This document shows, piece after piece, positions 47,211 to 58,155 of a stretch of 64,000 bases of DNA (positions are counted from its first letter, which is position 1; each line of letters starts with the position of its first letter). The DNA comes from Archaeoglobaceae archaeon (GTDB taxonomy: Archaea; Halobacteriota; Archaeoglobi; Archaeoglobales; Archaeoglobaceae): assembly GCA_027064525.1 (NCBI GenBank), contig JAMOPJ010000045.1, positions 1 through 64,000 of the forward strand, in the 5' to 3' direction. The position numbers were made by a program, and so were the translations under genes. The notes beneath the pieces were generated by a model, which worked only from the letters and a program-made list of their open reading frames with translations, was not told the origin of the DNA and did no database searches.

Positions 47211-47657
47211 ATGAAAGTGGCGATAATCGGAATAGGGAACATCCTGATGGGAGATGAAGGCGTTGGGATTGCGGTGATAGAGGAACTGAGAAAGATGAAG
47301 GTCAATGCAGATATCTACGACTGCGGAACGATGGGAATCGACATCCTCAATACCATTATGGGTTACGATAAGGTTATAGTGGTCGATGCGGTTAAAGGCT
47401 TCGGAAATCCCGGAGATGTGGTAAAGATAAGGCCAGAAGAGATCAAAGGTAAAGAAAGAATAGTGTCGATGCATGATGTCGACTTTTCTTTTCTGATCAA
47501 GATCGCCGAAGGTCTTATTGATCTTCCAGAGATCGTAATCGTTGGAATAGAAGTCGAAAGAATTGGAGAGGGGATGGTATTGTCCGAAACCGTTAGGAAA
47601 GCTATACCGAAGGCTGTAGAGGTAGTGTTAAAAGAATTGCACGATTCAAATCGATAG
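47211..47657 (+). CDS. Hydrogenase maturation protease (HycI/HoxM family)
   Basis: This 148-residue Ni-dependent endopeptidase processes the large subunit of [NiFe] hydrogenase. GIGNILMGDEGVGIAVIEEL contains the metal-binding Glu, IMGYDKVIVVDAVKG the Asp and SMHDVDF the His. It has no hydrogenase genes beside it and is probably co-transcribed with argS. F420-reducing or membrane hydrogenases would be substrates. Confidence 0.9.
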   Translation: MKVAIIGIGNILMGDEGVGIAVIEELRKMKVNADIYDCGTMGIDILNTIMGYDKVIVVDAVKGFGNPGDVVKIRPEEIKGKERIVSMHDVDFSFLIKIAEGLIDLPEIVIVGIEVERIGEGMVLSETVRKAIPKAVEVVLKELHDSNR

Positions 47658-47710
47658 GTGGTTGAAAAACCTTTATAAGGTTTCCATCATTAAGGTTCGG
47701 TGGGATCGAG

Positions 47711-48523
47711 ATGAGAAAGCTTATTATCGTAGCGGTGCTGTTTGGAGTTTTGCTAAGTCTGTGCGTTCAGAGCTTCAATCCAGAGGAGATAAAGCAGAAA
47801 GCGCTTGAAACGTCAAAAAATATAAAAACGTATAAATTTAAAATGAGTGTCAAATCGGAAGTGATCGTTGGAAACGAATCAAGCGGAGCAAAATCGGAGA
47901 TGGTATCGAACGCCACGGGGGCGATAGACATGGTTAACAAAAGGTTGTATATGGACGTTTCTACTGTCATGAACCAGTTCGGGCGAACGTTCAGCATGAA
48001 ATCGGAGACGTTTGTCTTCAACGACACCGCATACATTAAGGCTGTAAGACCAAACGGAACAATTGCATGGTTTAAGACGAAAGTGCAGGATGATTTTTGG
48101 AACCGTAGCGATCAGATCGATCAGCAGATCGAGCTTTTGAGTTTCTCAAAGATCGAAAAGCTGTCCGATGAAAGCGTAAACGGTGTGGATTGCTATGTTC
48201 TTAAACTAAAGCCCGATTTGGACAGATTCGTAGAATACATGTCAAATTCCTCCGCAAACGTTCCGAAGAACAAGAGCATGCTTAAGAATATGCTGAAGGA
48301 CGTCGAAGTTAAGGAGTGGATAGCCAGAGACACATACTATCCAGTCAAAACCGAAGTTCTGACAGTCATGGAAATGCCGATGGTGATATCGATGGGTGCA
48401 CTGAAGGGAAACGTAAGCATAAAGCAGACGGTAAAAACGATTGTGGAGTTTTATGATATCAACAAACCCGTTTCGATAGAATTGCCAGAAGAGGCTAAGA
48501 ACGCTACGGAGCTTAGAAGTTAA
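47711..48523 (+). CDS. LolA-like lipoprotein
   Basis: The 270-residue protein has a lipoprotein signal (IIVAVLFGVLLSLCVQS; lipobox Cys about 18). The mature part starts EEIKQKALETSKNIKTYKFKMSVKSEV and includes KRLYMDVSTVM, VNGVDCYVLKLKP and ARDTYYPVKTE, the long curved beta-sheet pattern of LolA/LppX-like or DUF6612-like proteins. Archaeal members carry a hydrophobic ligand or serve as sensors at the membrane; exact role unknown. Confidence 0.72.
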   Translation: MRKLIIVAVLFGVLLSLCVQSFNPEEIKQKALETSKNIKTYKFKMSVKSEVIVGNESSGAKSEMVSNATGAIDMVNKRLYMDVSTVMNQFGRTFSMKSETFVFNDTAYIKAVRPNGTIAWFKTKVQDDFWNRSDQIDQQIELLSFSKIEKLSDESVNGVDCYVLKLKPDLDRFVEYMSNSSANVPKNKSMLKNMLKDVEVKEWIARDTYYPVKTEVLTVMEMPMVISMGALKGNVSIKQTVKTIVEFYDINKPVSIELPEEAKNATELRS

Positions 48524-48644
48524 TTATGAATTTCTATTAATTTTTATGAGTTAAATTTATAAAAATATTTATTTTTAAATATCTTAATAGAGTATTTTGC
48601 GCTTAATATTCTATGGGTTGATCGTTATATTTTTACCAAATTTT

Positions 48645-48705
48645 GGTCGTGACGCCGTATTGTGCATAATTTATAATATCTCATCAACAGTGTTGCATCA
48701 CCACC
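48645..48705 (-). mobile_element. 61-base miniature inverted-repeat element, copy D
   Basis: Its complement matches copy A at 58 of 61 positions. Plus-strand ends are GGTCGTGACGCC and GCATCACCACC. AAATTTT flanks it on both sides (48638-48644 and 48706-48712), extending to 8 bases (CAAATTTT) if the last C is counted in the target. It lies in a 330-base gene-free stretch (48524-48853) that otherwise shows only AT-rich sequence. Confidence 0.88.
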
Positions 48706-48853
48706 AAATTTTAGAAATGATGATATTGGTTAAGCATAACGAAATTTTTTATTTCTATGTATAAATAAGATTTGCTCCCTGCACCGATGTATGCATTTCG
48801 TAGCGACATTCATGCATGATTACGATCAAAAGGTAAAGTATATAGCGTTATAG

Positions 48854-49648
48854 ATGAATCAAAAATTTGTGAAGAGATATCTTAACATATTTCTTGTGGC
48901 GGTCGGGGCGATTTTGCTAATGATCTTTAGCCCTCTGTATTTCGTAATCCTAACACCCCACGGATACGAGTTGATCGTGAAACCCTTGGAATGTCCGAAG
49001 AATTACGTGAATCTCAGCGATCTGAGTGAATATCCAGAAATATTGAACGCTATAGAATTGAAGCACGTTCATCTGAACTACAGCAGGTTCATCGAATTCT
49101 ACAAACTTTTAAATGGGAGCGATGTTGTCGTGAAGACAGACGGCAGATATTACAGGATAAGTTTACTCTTCACAGGTGCGATTAGAAGGCTAGAACATGC
49201 TGAGAACTGTGCTCACGTTAAGGCCGAAGAACTTCCAGTAATTTTACGAAGGGTTAAATTCGAGAGATTTGACCATGCAGATGTTCAACCTTTAATTGCA
49301 AGAAATTTAACAGAAGTAATTGAATTGAAGCGATTCATGAATGAGCATGGAAATACCATAGAGATGTGTGGTAATTACTACAGAATATACCTCATAGAAT
49401 ATGTAATCTCTGCCAAAGAGATAGTTTGCAAACCCCGTGATTATATCGAATTGACTGACGATGACTTGAAAAAGCTCCCTACTCTAAAGGTTGCATTAGA
49501 TGTCGCTGAAAGGCTTGGAAGAACGTGTGTAAAGGATGTTTCAAAAGAGGAGTTCGACAAAATTCTGGAACTACTCAACGACAGATTGAGTGGCTATGTC
49601 AAGTATGATAAAAGATTTTATCAAATTTCTGTCAACGTACGCGGTTGA
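48854..49648 (+). CDS. Membrane-anchored protein with three internal repeats
   Basis: The 264-residue protein has an N-terminal membrane helix (YLNIFLVAVGAILLMIFSPLYFVIL), then three ~65-residue units that each end in an aromatic-Ile turn: GRYYRISLL, GNYYRIYLI and KRFYQISVN. Units begin near ECPKNYVNLSDL, ENCAHVKAEEL and VCKPRDYIELTDD, each with a Cys close to the start. The repeats probably form a small extracellular domain triplet. I do not recognise the family. Confidence 0.65.
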   Translation: MNQKFVKRYLNIFLVAVGAILLMIFSPLYFVILTPHGYELIVKPLECPKNYVNLSDLSEYPEILNAIELKHVHLNYSRFIEFYKLLNGSDVVVKTDGRYYRISLLFTGAIRRLEHAENCAHVKAEELPVILRRVKFERFDHADVQPLIARNLTEVIELKRFMNEHGNTIEMCGNYYRIYLIEYVISAKEIVCKPRDYIELTDDDLKKLPTLKVALDVAERLGRTCVKDVSKEEFDKILELLNDRLSGYVKYDKRFYQISVNVRG

Positions 49649-49771
49649 ACGGAGCAATGTTTCTGGGGAAAAGAAAGACTAAAGATTTTTCTTCTATAAT
49701 CGTCCTCTATTTCGACGATGGTAGGAGCATCGTTTATTCCATCTCCAGCAAATCGTGAGGCTATGTATTTC

Positions 49772-50776
49772 TTAGAGGATTATGTTCTGCTTGTAGCCAC
49801 ACTCCGGGCATCTGTTGCCATCCAAATCCATTCTAACGATGTAGAATCCATCTCTATCGATCAGCAAGTGTCCACAGTTTGGACAGTAGGTGTCCTCGTA
49901 TCTGTGCCCCCAGACGTTGCCAATATAGACGTATTCCAATCCAACACCTTTGGCAACCTCAACGGCTTTTTCAAGAGTCGAGACGGGCGTTGGAGGTTTG
50001 TCTAGCATCTGAAAGTCGGGATGGAATTTTGAGAAGTGAACGGGAATTCTCTTGCTCAAGCCGTAAACCCATTCTGCGAACTCCCTAATTTCGTCCATTG
50101 AATCGTTCTCTCCAGGGATGACAAGATACGTTAGCTCTAAGAAAATTCCCTTTTTATGCATGTATTCGACAGCCTTGAGAACGTTTTCGAGTTTTGCCTT
50201 GCATATTCTTCGGTAAAATTCTTCGTTGAAAGCCTTGACATCGACATTCGCTGCATCTAAAATTCCTTTAAATTGATCTATCGCCTCAAAGCTCATGTAG
50301 CCGTTCGTAACGTAAACGACATAATATCCCTCAGCCTTTACGAGCTTGCTCGAATCCAATGCGAACTCGTGCCATATCGAAGGTTCGTTGTATGTCCAAG
50401 CGATTCCGTCCGCTCTGTTCTGCTTTGTTAGAGCGAGTATATCCTCGGGCGTGTATTCCCTAACGTAAGGATAGCTGAGATCTGCAAAGGCTATCGTGTA
50501 GTTCTGGCAGTGCTTACATCTGAAGTTGCAACTTATCCCTCCAAAGGAAAGAACGGCACTTCCCGGTTTGAAGTTGTGCAATGGCTTTTTCTCGATCGGA
50601 TCTAAAGCAACAGAAGAGACAAGGCCGTAGTTGTAAACCTTCAAAACTCCGTCTTCATTCTTTCTAACCCTACATATTCCCCATTTGCCTGGTTTTAGCT
50701 TACACCTGTGCATGCACGTTTTGCAGATGACAGTGCTGTTCTCCTTATCGTAAAGATAAGATTCGACTATCATCAT
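49772..50776 (-). CDS. amrS: AmmeMemoRadiSam system radical SAM enzyme
   Basis: This 334-residue radical SAM protein has the cluster motif CNFRCKHCQNY and an N-terminal Cys group (CKTCMHRCKLKPGKWGICRVR). It also has the family patterns PLHNFKPGSAVLSFGG, IAWTYNEPSIWHEF and VNVDVKAFNEEFYR. A C-terminal zinc-ribbon-like CPNCG...CPECG extension follows. The AmmeMemoRadiSam trio normally includes MEMO and AMMECR1 proteins, neither of which is in this window. The reaction is unknown. Confidence 0.9.
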   Translation of the reverse strand: MMIVESYLYDKENSTVICKTCMHRCKLKPGKWGICRVRKNEDGVLKVYNYGLVSSVALDPIEKKPLHNFKPGSAVLSFGGISCNFRCKHCQNYTIAFADLSYPYVREYTPEDILALTKQNRADGIAWTYNEPSIWHEFALDSSKLVKAEGYYVVYVTNGYMSFEAIDQFKGILDAANVDVKAFNEEFYRRICKAKLENVLKAVEYMHKKGIFLELTYLVIPGENDSMDEIREFAEWVYGLSKRIPVHFSKFHPDFQMLDKPPTPVSTLEKAVEVAKGVGLEYVYIGNVWGHRYEDTYCPNCGHLLIDRDGFYIVRMDLDGNRCPECGYKQNIIL

Positions 50777-50843
50777 AATAGTTTGATTTCAACCGATTTA
50801 AGTATTCCGTAAAGTTCAAAAAATGGTCGTTTAACAAAATTCG

Positions 50844-52573
<1,730 letters not shown>

Positions 52574-52582
52574 GGTCCGATC

Positions 52583-53302
52583 GTGAAGGCTATAGCAGGA
52601 GCTCTGGGATTTTTCTCCACAATTCCGGTAGGTAGAGATGCGGAAAGTTTTGAATCTCTCAGAGAGAATCTCTGGATTTTGCCCATTGTTGGTGCAATTC
52701 TGGGTATTTTTATGGCGATCCCGATCTTAATTCTTATAAGATTCGTTAAAAATCTGGCGTTCTTGGCCGTTCTGATCTATTTGGCCGTTGAGGGAATAAA
52801 CCACATTGATGGACTTGCAGACTTCGGGGATGCGCTATTTGCACCGAAAGATCGGAAGCTGAAGGCTCTGAAGGATCTGAAAACGGGTGTTGGGGGAACG
52901 GTTGCGGTCTGTATATACATATTCTCTCTGATGCAGACCTTTTCGATTTTACACCCAGACGAGATAGTGTTGGCCGTTATATATTCGCAGATGATGGCCA
53001 AATTTGGAATGCTATTGCTCTTGGCGACGACAAAACCGATTTGGGAAGGAATGGCATCCTGCATGATGGAGTTCGCCCGAAAGAGTGATCTTGTAGTCGG
53101 GCTTACGATCGTGATTGTGTTTACGTTAGCTTGCCTGACGATTTATCCAAAAATTGTCTGGGTAAACGTTGCGGTAATCTTGCTATGCCTGCTCTACAGA
53201 CTATACGTCATAAGGACTTTCGGCGGCGTAAACGGAGATATTGTCGGCGCTTTGAACTGCTTGGCTTTTGCTTTCAGCTTGATTTTGTTTTGTCATCCTT
53301 AG
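52583..53302 (+). CDS. cobS: Adenosylcobinamide-GDP ribazoletransferase (cobalamin synthase)
   Basis: This 239-residue membrane enzyme joins adenosylcobinamide-GDP and alpha-ribazole in the last steps of cobamide synthesis. Family motifs are GALGFFSTIPVGR, INHIDGLADFGDALFAP (metal Asp residues) and FGGVNGDIVGALNCLAF. GTG 52583 follows GAGGT at a suitable distance. Its last 29 bases overlap the opposite-strand membrane protein gene. Confidence 0.93.
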   Translation: MKAIAGALGFFSTIPVGRDAESFESLRENLWILPIVGAILGIFMAIPILILIRFVKNLAFLAVLIYLAVEGINHIDGLADFGDALFAPKDRKLKALKDLKTGVGGTVAVCIYIFSLMQTFSILHPDEIVLAVIYSQMMAKFGMLLLLATTKPIWEGMASCMMEFARKSDLVVGLTIVIVFTLACLTIYPKIVWVNVAVILLCLLYRLYVIRTFGGVNGDIVGALNCLAFAFSLILFCHP

Positions 53303-54305
53303 GCTTTTCTCCCGTAGTTCTCAGCCTTACGAACCTGCTGAGCAGATCAAACCAGATAGGAGCTTTAATAACTGCCGCGAAGGTCGTAGCGAGTATTCCA
53401 GCGATCTTGATTGGATTATTTATCAAACTGCTCAATATGCGGATCAAATTCTCCCAGACGCTTAGAGATGAATTCCATTTCCAGCCAATGTAAAAGTTCA
53501 ACCTTACCACGCTTTCGCTCGTTTGGTTTAAAACGGCTGTTAGGGCTTCAAACGACTGATTCTGAGAGATATTCGCAGCAACCACGTTCTTTGCAGAGTT
53601 AACCAAAGCGTCACAAAGAACGGAATCCTTGTAAATCGCTCCTGCTATTTGGAAGGTATCCAAGTTTAGAGCTAAAGCTATGGTGAGAGCGATGAGAAAT
53701 ATTCCTATTTGACTCTTTCTCTTATACCAGCCGGAAACTCTGTCCATAGCATCGTTGAACCAGTCCTCGATACTTTTGATGAATTTATTTACATCTCTAT
53801 CCGATTCGCTTGCAAAGAGCTTTAGAATATCCAAAATTCTCGATAATCCCTCATCCTTGCAATTACCGTCAAGTTTACCCTCCAATAGACAGTTCATGAA
53901 CTTGTGAGTGTTACATCTACTTCGGTCGTTCGTAGGGTGTTTGCAGTGGTATTTGCATATCGTTGAAATCAGAGCCAAGGCAAAGGCATTCGCTGGGATG
54001 TATGACGGAAAACCATATATTTCTTTCTTGATATCATTCTCGTCTTTCTTTATTTGCTGTTTAATCCTCTCAATCCAATTCCAGATCATATTTCCCTTAT
54101 TGCCCAAACTGTAGATCAGAGAATGATTATACAATTCTTCTGCTAAGTTCTTCCCGAGCACGCGCTCAATCCACTGCTTACGCGTGTTAGCTCTGAGAGA
54201 TAGGAGCATGGCGATCATTTCCATGATTGCCGAGCAAATCAAACTCAGAATGAGGTATATGAACACGATGCCGATTAGGACATCCAGAACATGAGAGTTT
54301 AACAT
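53274..54305 (-). CDS. Multi-helix membrane protein of unknown function
   Basis: This 343-residue protein has an N-terminal helix (VLIGIVFIYLILSLICSAIMEMIAMLL), a cytoplasmic-looking helical part with VLGKNLAEELYNHSLIYSLG and PSYIPANAFALALI, then a Cys/His cluster (CKYHCKHPTNDRSRCNTHKFMNC) that might bind zinc. Two helices follow, plus a third near the C-terminus. The SYIPANAFALAL pattern recurs in bacterial membrane proteins of unknown role as I recall. Convergent overlap with cobS. Confidence 0.65.
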   Translation of the reverse strand: MLNSHVLDVLIGIVFIYLILSLICSAIMEMIAMLLSLRANTRKQWIERVLGKNLAEELYNHSLIYSLGNKGNMIWNWIERIKQQIKKDENDIKKEIYGFPSYIPANAFALALISTICKYHCKHPTNDRSRCNTHKFMNCLLEGKLDGNCKDEGLSRILDILKLFASESDRDVNKFIKSIEDWFNDAMDRVSGWYKRKSQIGIFLIALTIALALNLDTFQIAGAIYKDSVLCDALVNSAKNVVAANISQNQSFEALTAVLNQTSESVVRLNFYIGWKWNSSLSVWENLIRILSSLINNPIKIAGILATTFAAVIKAPIWFDLLSRFVRLRTTGEKPKDDKTKSS

Positions 54306-54399
54306 GCAATAAATTGATACAATATAAATTTTAAATTTTTCTTTTTAATCGAACGTTCAACCTATCGAAAGATTAGTATAAGCGAGAAAAGAGAAAAGG

Positions 54400-54591
54400 T
54401 TAACCAAAAACCTCAAGAACCTTAGCTTTAATCAGTCCTTTTCCTCCAGTCGGCTCGGCTAAGGTTCTCCCGCAAACCAAACATTTCACTACAGTTGAGG
54501 GGTGGTCGAAGATTATCTGAACGTTCTCGCAATCCGGACACTTCACCTTCAGAAACTTGCTCGTAGGCATTCTCTCCTCCAACTCGACCAC
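54400..54591 (-). CDS. rps27e: 30S ribosomal protein S27e
   Basis: This is a 63-residue protein from GTG 54591, which gives the expected start [20 protein letters not shown]. The zinc finger is CPDC...CLVC ([30 protein letters not shown]). It follows the L44e stop by 4 bases, the conserved archaeal gene pair. Confidence 0.95.
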   Translation of the reverse strand: MVELEERMPTSKFLKVKCPDCENVQIIFDHPSTVVKCLVCGRTLAEPTGGKGLIKAKVLEVFG

Positions 54592-54595
54592 CCCC

Positions 54596-54877
54596 TTACT
54601 TTTCAACCAATTCAAACCTCTTCACTCTCCAAGTCGGTCTGCAGTGTGCTTTCTTGCATTCCGTGCACCTAAACCTGATGTTAACTCTCTTCGTCGGTTT
54701 ATCTCCACCCGGCACTTTGCTGAACTTACCTAAGTTACCTACCTTACCCCTTCTCTTCTTCTGTCTGTTGATCCACTTGAGAGAACTCTGCTTACCCCTA
54801 CCTACCTTTTCAACTTCGTGGATCGTGTGCCTTCCGCAGAACGGGCAAAACGTCCTAACCTTCTTTGGATACTTCAT
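54596..54877 (-). CDS. rpl44e: 50S ribosomal protein L44e
   Basis: The 93-residue protein begins [28 protein letters not shown]. The second Cys pair is [10 protein letters not shown], completing the zinc site. [24 protein letters not shown] is the conserved loop. It overlaps the GINS gene by 4 bases. Confidence 0.96.
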   Translation of the reverse strand: MKYPKKVRTFCPFCGRHTIHEVEKVGRGKQSSLKWINRQKKRRGKVGNLGKFSKVPGGDKPTKRVNIRFRCTECKKAHCRPTWRVKRFELVEK

Positions 54878-55419
54878 CCTTTCACCTCTATCTCTTCTGC
54901 AATTCCATCTTTTATTAAAGCTTTAGCGTTAAGCTCAGGTAGCACAACTACATCCTCTCTACGCAATTTATATGTTTTTCCGTCGACACCGACAAATTCA
55001 GGGATATCCTTCTTTATTCTAACGAGTATATACCTTCCCTCCTCTTTCTCCCCCTTCTTGACATGTTCGAGTATCAACCTCTTGAAGTTTTCCAAAACAT
55101 CTACAAGCTTTTTAAACAAACTCTTCTCCGCTGATGTCATGTTATCGAGCTCCTCGTCCGTTTCGGTTTCGCAGACCTTCGCCCAAGCTATCTTAATTAT
55201 CTTACTCGTTCTGGTTACAAAAATCATTCTCTGAATTCTCCTCAAAGTTCTGATTTCATCTTCAATTCTTGCAACCTCTTCCTCGCTATTCGCGTCCTTC
55301 TTCCTCTCCTCAAGTTCCGCAATCCTCTCCTTAATCCTATCGTAGAGATCTTCGTCGATCTTCTGAAGCTTTCCGCTTTTTGACTTTTCGAGGATTGTCA
55401 GAAGTTCGTCAATGTCCAT
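54874..55419 (-). CDS. gins51: Archaeal GINS subunit (Gins51/Gins15 type)
   Basis: This 181-residue replisome protein contacts MCM and GAN/RecJ in the archaeal CMG-like complex. A helical domain ([34 protein letters not shown]) is followed by the small beta B-domain at the C-terminus ([40 protein letters not shown]). The helix-first, B-domain-last order identifies the Gins51 form. It overlaps priS by 11 bases. Confidence 0.9.
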   Translation of the reverse strand: MDIDELLTILEKSKSGKLQKIDEDLYDRIKERIAELEERKKDANSEEEVARIEDEIRTLRRIQRMIFVTRTSKIIKIAWAKVCETETDEELDNMTSAEKSLFKKLVDVLENFKRLILEHVKKGEKEEGRYILVRIKKDIPEFVGVDGKTYKLRREDVVVLPELNAKALIKDGIAEEIEVKG

Positions 55420-56455
55420 ACAACGCTACACCCCTGCAAATCAAGAATACAGCCAAATACTCAGGGATCTTATCCTTCCCGGGATGCAGTTTAAATTCAT
55501 TCTCCATCATTCTTAACTTTATCCTTTTTAAAATTCTGACCTTAACCATCTCTTCACCAAAAACGACCGCATCCCTAAGCGGATCGAACTCTTCAAGCTC
55601 GTCAAGAGGTATCAGCGTTACCTTAAGCCCCGTTTTGCCGTGCAATGAGTTTGGAAGTCTTATGAGTCTCTTTATGTCTGCTGTAACGGGCGGGTCGATG
55701 TAAACCGCCAGTCGAGAAGAACACAGATTGAAAGCTCTCTCAAGGAGATCTTGCGGTATTGGTGAAAGATCACCCTCGGCTATTTTTTTCAGATTTGTCT
55801 TCAAAATTGAGATCATCCTCTGCCTTCTGCTTTCATCATAGTTTTGTAGAAGCTTATCGATCCTGTTATCCTTAATCGCATTTGCTATGTATTTCGCTAT
55901 GCACTTCGCAATTCTCTTCATCTGCCTACTTTCTGGATTTTTTAAGCTGTTCAGCGTTAGATAATCGACGATCTCCCTCCTTTCAGCAGATCCCAGACCT
56001 CGAAACCTCTCGTCATAGACATGGATGTGATATCCCCTATGTCCTGAGAAGGCCACTTCTATGTCATCCTCGCTAATCCCAAAATCGTCTGTAAGAATCT
56101 TTATAAGCTTAAAAACTTCAAACTTTGCCGCTTTTAGCGATCTTCTCGGCAGGTGATCTGCATCGATGTCAAAGATTAGATCTGCTCCCTTCCAACCCTT
56201 CTTCTCCATTTCCGCAGAAGGATCCAAATAATACGCTGAAGAATAGTATGCGTGAGCCGGAATATTGGTTATGACGTAAGCTTTGAGCTCCAAATCTGAG
56301 GAGAATGCAATATGCCTGTGCATTACGAATTCGGGGAAATGCTCAAGAGGAACAAAGGCCCATTCCCTACTACCGAACTCTTTTGGAATGTAGAGATCCG
56401 CTTTGACGTAATATTCCTTGAATTTTTTTAATAAGAAGGCTTTGGTTAACTCCAC
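55409..56455 (-). CDS. priS: DNA primase small (catalytic) subunit
   Basis: This 348-residue archaeo-eukaryotic primase has the catalytic Asp pair in LIFDIDADHLP, GHRGYHIHVYDERFRGL, and later RLIRLPNSLHGKTGLKV. WAFVPLEHFPEFVMHRHIAF matches the N-terminal conserved block. It makes RNA/DNA primers with PriL, whose gene is not here. Lies upstream of GINS in the common archaeal replication-translation cluster. Confidence 0.95.
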   Translation of the reverse strand: MELTKAFLLKKFKEYYVKADLYIPKEFGSREWAFVPLEHFPEFVMHRHIAFSSDLELKAYVITNIPAHAYYSSAYYLDPSAEMEKKGWKGADLIFDIDADHLPRRSLKAAKFEVFKLIKILTDDFGISEDDIEVAFSGHRGYHIHVYDERFRGLGSAERREIVDYLTLNSLKNPESRQMKRIAKCIAKYIANAIKDNRIDKLLQNYDESRRQRMISILKTNLKKIAEGDLSPIPQDLLERAFNLCSSRLAVYIDPPVTADIKRLIRLPNSLHGKTGLKVTLIPLDELEEFDPLRDAVVFGEEMVKVRILKRIKLRMMENEFKLHPGKDKIPEYLAVFLICRGVALYGH

Positions 56456-56477
56456 ATGCTACGGATTTCGCAAAGAT

Positions 56478-56711
56478 TTATAACGTTGCGCCAGTGAGGG
56501 TTTTAGTTTCTACAACGCCGTCAATAGTCCTTATCTTCTTTAAAACCACCTCGCTCAAGTGCTCGAAGTCTCTAACAACAATCTTCGCTATGAGATCGTA
56601 TTCGCCGAATAGAGGATAAAGCTCCTCCACTTCCTCAAGCTCAGCCAGCTTGTCGTAGACGTATCTTTCCTTCGTAGGAAATACTTTTATCAAAACAAAA
56701 CCTAAGGCCAT
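56478..56711 (-). CDS. Stand-alone Lrp/AsnC ligand-binding (RAM) domain protein
   Basis: This 77-residue protein equals only the effector domain of Lrp-type regulators: GFVLIKVFPTKERYVYDKLAELEEVEELYPLFGEYDLIAKI and VVETKTLTGATL. It has no DNA-binding domain, so it either binds amino acids as an oligomer or modulates a partner Lrp protein. It is 22 bases upstream of priS on the same strand. Confidence 0.9.
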   Translation of the reverse strand: MALGFVLIKVFPTKERYVYDKLAELEEVEELYPLFGEYDLIAKIVVRDFEHLSEVVLKKIRTIDGVVETKTLTGATL

Positions 56712-56741
56712 AATACGACTTAGTCTTAAAAAAATAAAAAT

Positions 56742-57206
56742 TTATTCCTCCCGCTTGAGTTCAACAACCTTTAAACTGAAACCCTTTCTACATTCAGCTG
56801 GGGCATCGCCTATTATCTTTTCGACTATAACCGAATCGCCCTCCTTAAGCTCGACGGGATTACAGAGGTTGAACATCTCGCAATCTAAGATGTTGCACCT
56901 CTTCCCTTCAAACCTTATCCTCGCACCTTCGACGGCCATTTTAGAATCTATGAGTGCAACTATGGGAAGTTCAACCACCTCTACGGCCACAACACCCTCA
57001 TCGTGCAGAGGACACTCATGAACAGCCCCATCCCTCAAGCCGACGATCTTATATTTGGCGCCCTCTCTTAGCCTCAGACAGATCGTTTTGAGTCTGCAAT
57101 TTTCGCACTCCTGTTTTCCTCCTAAGAATATGAACTCGACACCGATCTTTGCCCAGTCCTTTCCACATAACGTGATGATCTTGTTAACTTCCTCCATTAG
57201 CATCAC
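56742..57206 (-). CDS. UPF0179 family protein
   Basis: This ~153-residue archaeal protein is rich in Cys: GGKQECENCRLKTICLRLREG, ECPLHDEGV and CNILDCEMFNLCNP. These eight or so cysteines probably hold an Fe-S cluster or zinc. UPF0179 genes often lie near information-processing genes. Possible starts are adjacent ATGs at 57206 and 57203. Confidence 0.88.
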   Translation of the reverse strand: MMLMEEVNKIITLCGKDWAKIGVEFIFLGGKQECENCRLKTICLRLREGAKYKIVGLRDGAVHECPLHDEGVVAVEVVELPIVALIDSKMAVEGARIRFEGKRCNILDCEMFNLCNPVELKEGDSVIVEKIIGDAPAECRKGFSLKVVELKREE

Positions 57207-57279
57207 CTTTTGGCAATTTTCACAACGTTATAAAACCGTTTGCTTCTCACTGCAACTAGCCAAGCTTAATATTTATACT

Positions 57280-57955
57280 GGTAGAGAATGTCAAGACAAA
57301 GGTTTAGAATAGAATTAGCTAATAATATTTATGGTAGGGTTTATAGAGGAATTAATTGAAAGGGCGAAGAGGAGGAAGATATTTAAGAGGAACAAGAAAA
57401 GTTTGGAGGTTAAGATATTAGCGGGTTTATTATATTTTTTGGGCTTTCATTGAGGAAAACGAGCTTGTTTATCTCGATTTTTGAAGAAGTCTCGCACGAA
57501 TCGGTTCGTAAATACTACCACAAGCTTAAATACATTCTAAAAGAACATAGGAGGAAGGAAATTTATAGCTGTAGATGAGACGATTGTTAGAGTAGGAGAT
57601 TGGAAAGTGTTTGTATGGGCAGCAATAGACGTGGAAACGAAGGAGCTATTTGGGTTTCCATGGCTCAGACATCAATTTGCTGTTTCCAAATTTATGAGAA
57701 TGGTTTTAAGGTATTGTAAGAATAAATAAGTTTATCGTCGATAAAGGTGTTTGGTATAGAAACGCTTTCAAAAGAATGGGCTTCGATTACGAAAATGAAA
57801 AATTTGGTAGAATAAATTGCGTAGAACAATTCTTTTCCTTACTTAAATCAAGAACTAAGAGATTTTATAACAGATTCCCTAAAAATAAAGTTCAACTTAG
57901 ATCTACTCTAAGTTGGATGAAATTATAAAAATATAACATCTTGACAGTCTCTACC
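57280..57955 (+). mobile_element. Decayed insertion sequence with terminal inverted repeats
   Basis: The ends are GGTAGAGAATGTCAAGA (57280-57296) and the complement of TCTTGACAGTCTCTACC (57939-57955), matching at 16 of 17 positions. The 676-base body carries a broken DDE transposase. No clear target duplication remains, which fits an old insertion. It is unrelated in its ends to the 60-base miniature elements. Confidence 0.85.
57331..57928 (+). pseudogene. Frameshifted DDE transposase (IS6/IS240-like)
   Basis: Pieces of one transposase lie in successive frames: [18 protein letters not shown] ends at a stop near 57453, then [20 protein letters not shown], then [31 protein letters not shown], then KFIVDKGVWYRNAFKRMGF and CVEQFFSLLKSRTKRFYNRFP. 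The Asp of VDET, Asp of IVDKG and Glu of VEQFF form the DDE triad. At least three frame changes make it inactive. Family assignment is by pattern only. Confidence 0.85.
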
Positions 57956-58155
57956 TCCAGCTATTATAATTATGAAAAACGAACACTCAGCCTATTCTTT
58001 GTAATTCTCCTTAAACTCTTTCCAATTCCAGACTTCAAAACATCAAGTCACCTGCTTGCTTTATATTTGCAAGATGATGCACTGCAATAGATGCCCTTCT
58101 CTGTATGAAATCTACTACTGACTCCGGGTTCTATTTCCTTAGCTGTTAGTGGTAA

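Noticed and set aside
57280-57955. The decayed IS as the source of transposase ends for the 60-base elements
   Set aside because: Its ends (GGTAGAGA...) do not match the GGTGGTGATGC/GGTCGTGACGC ends beyond the first three bases.
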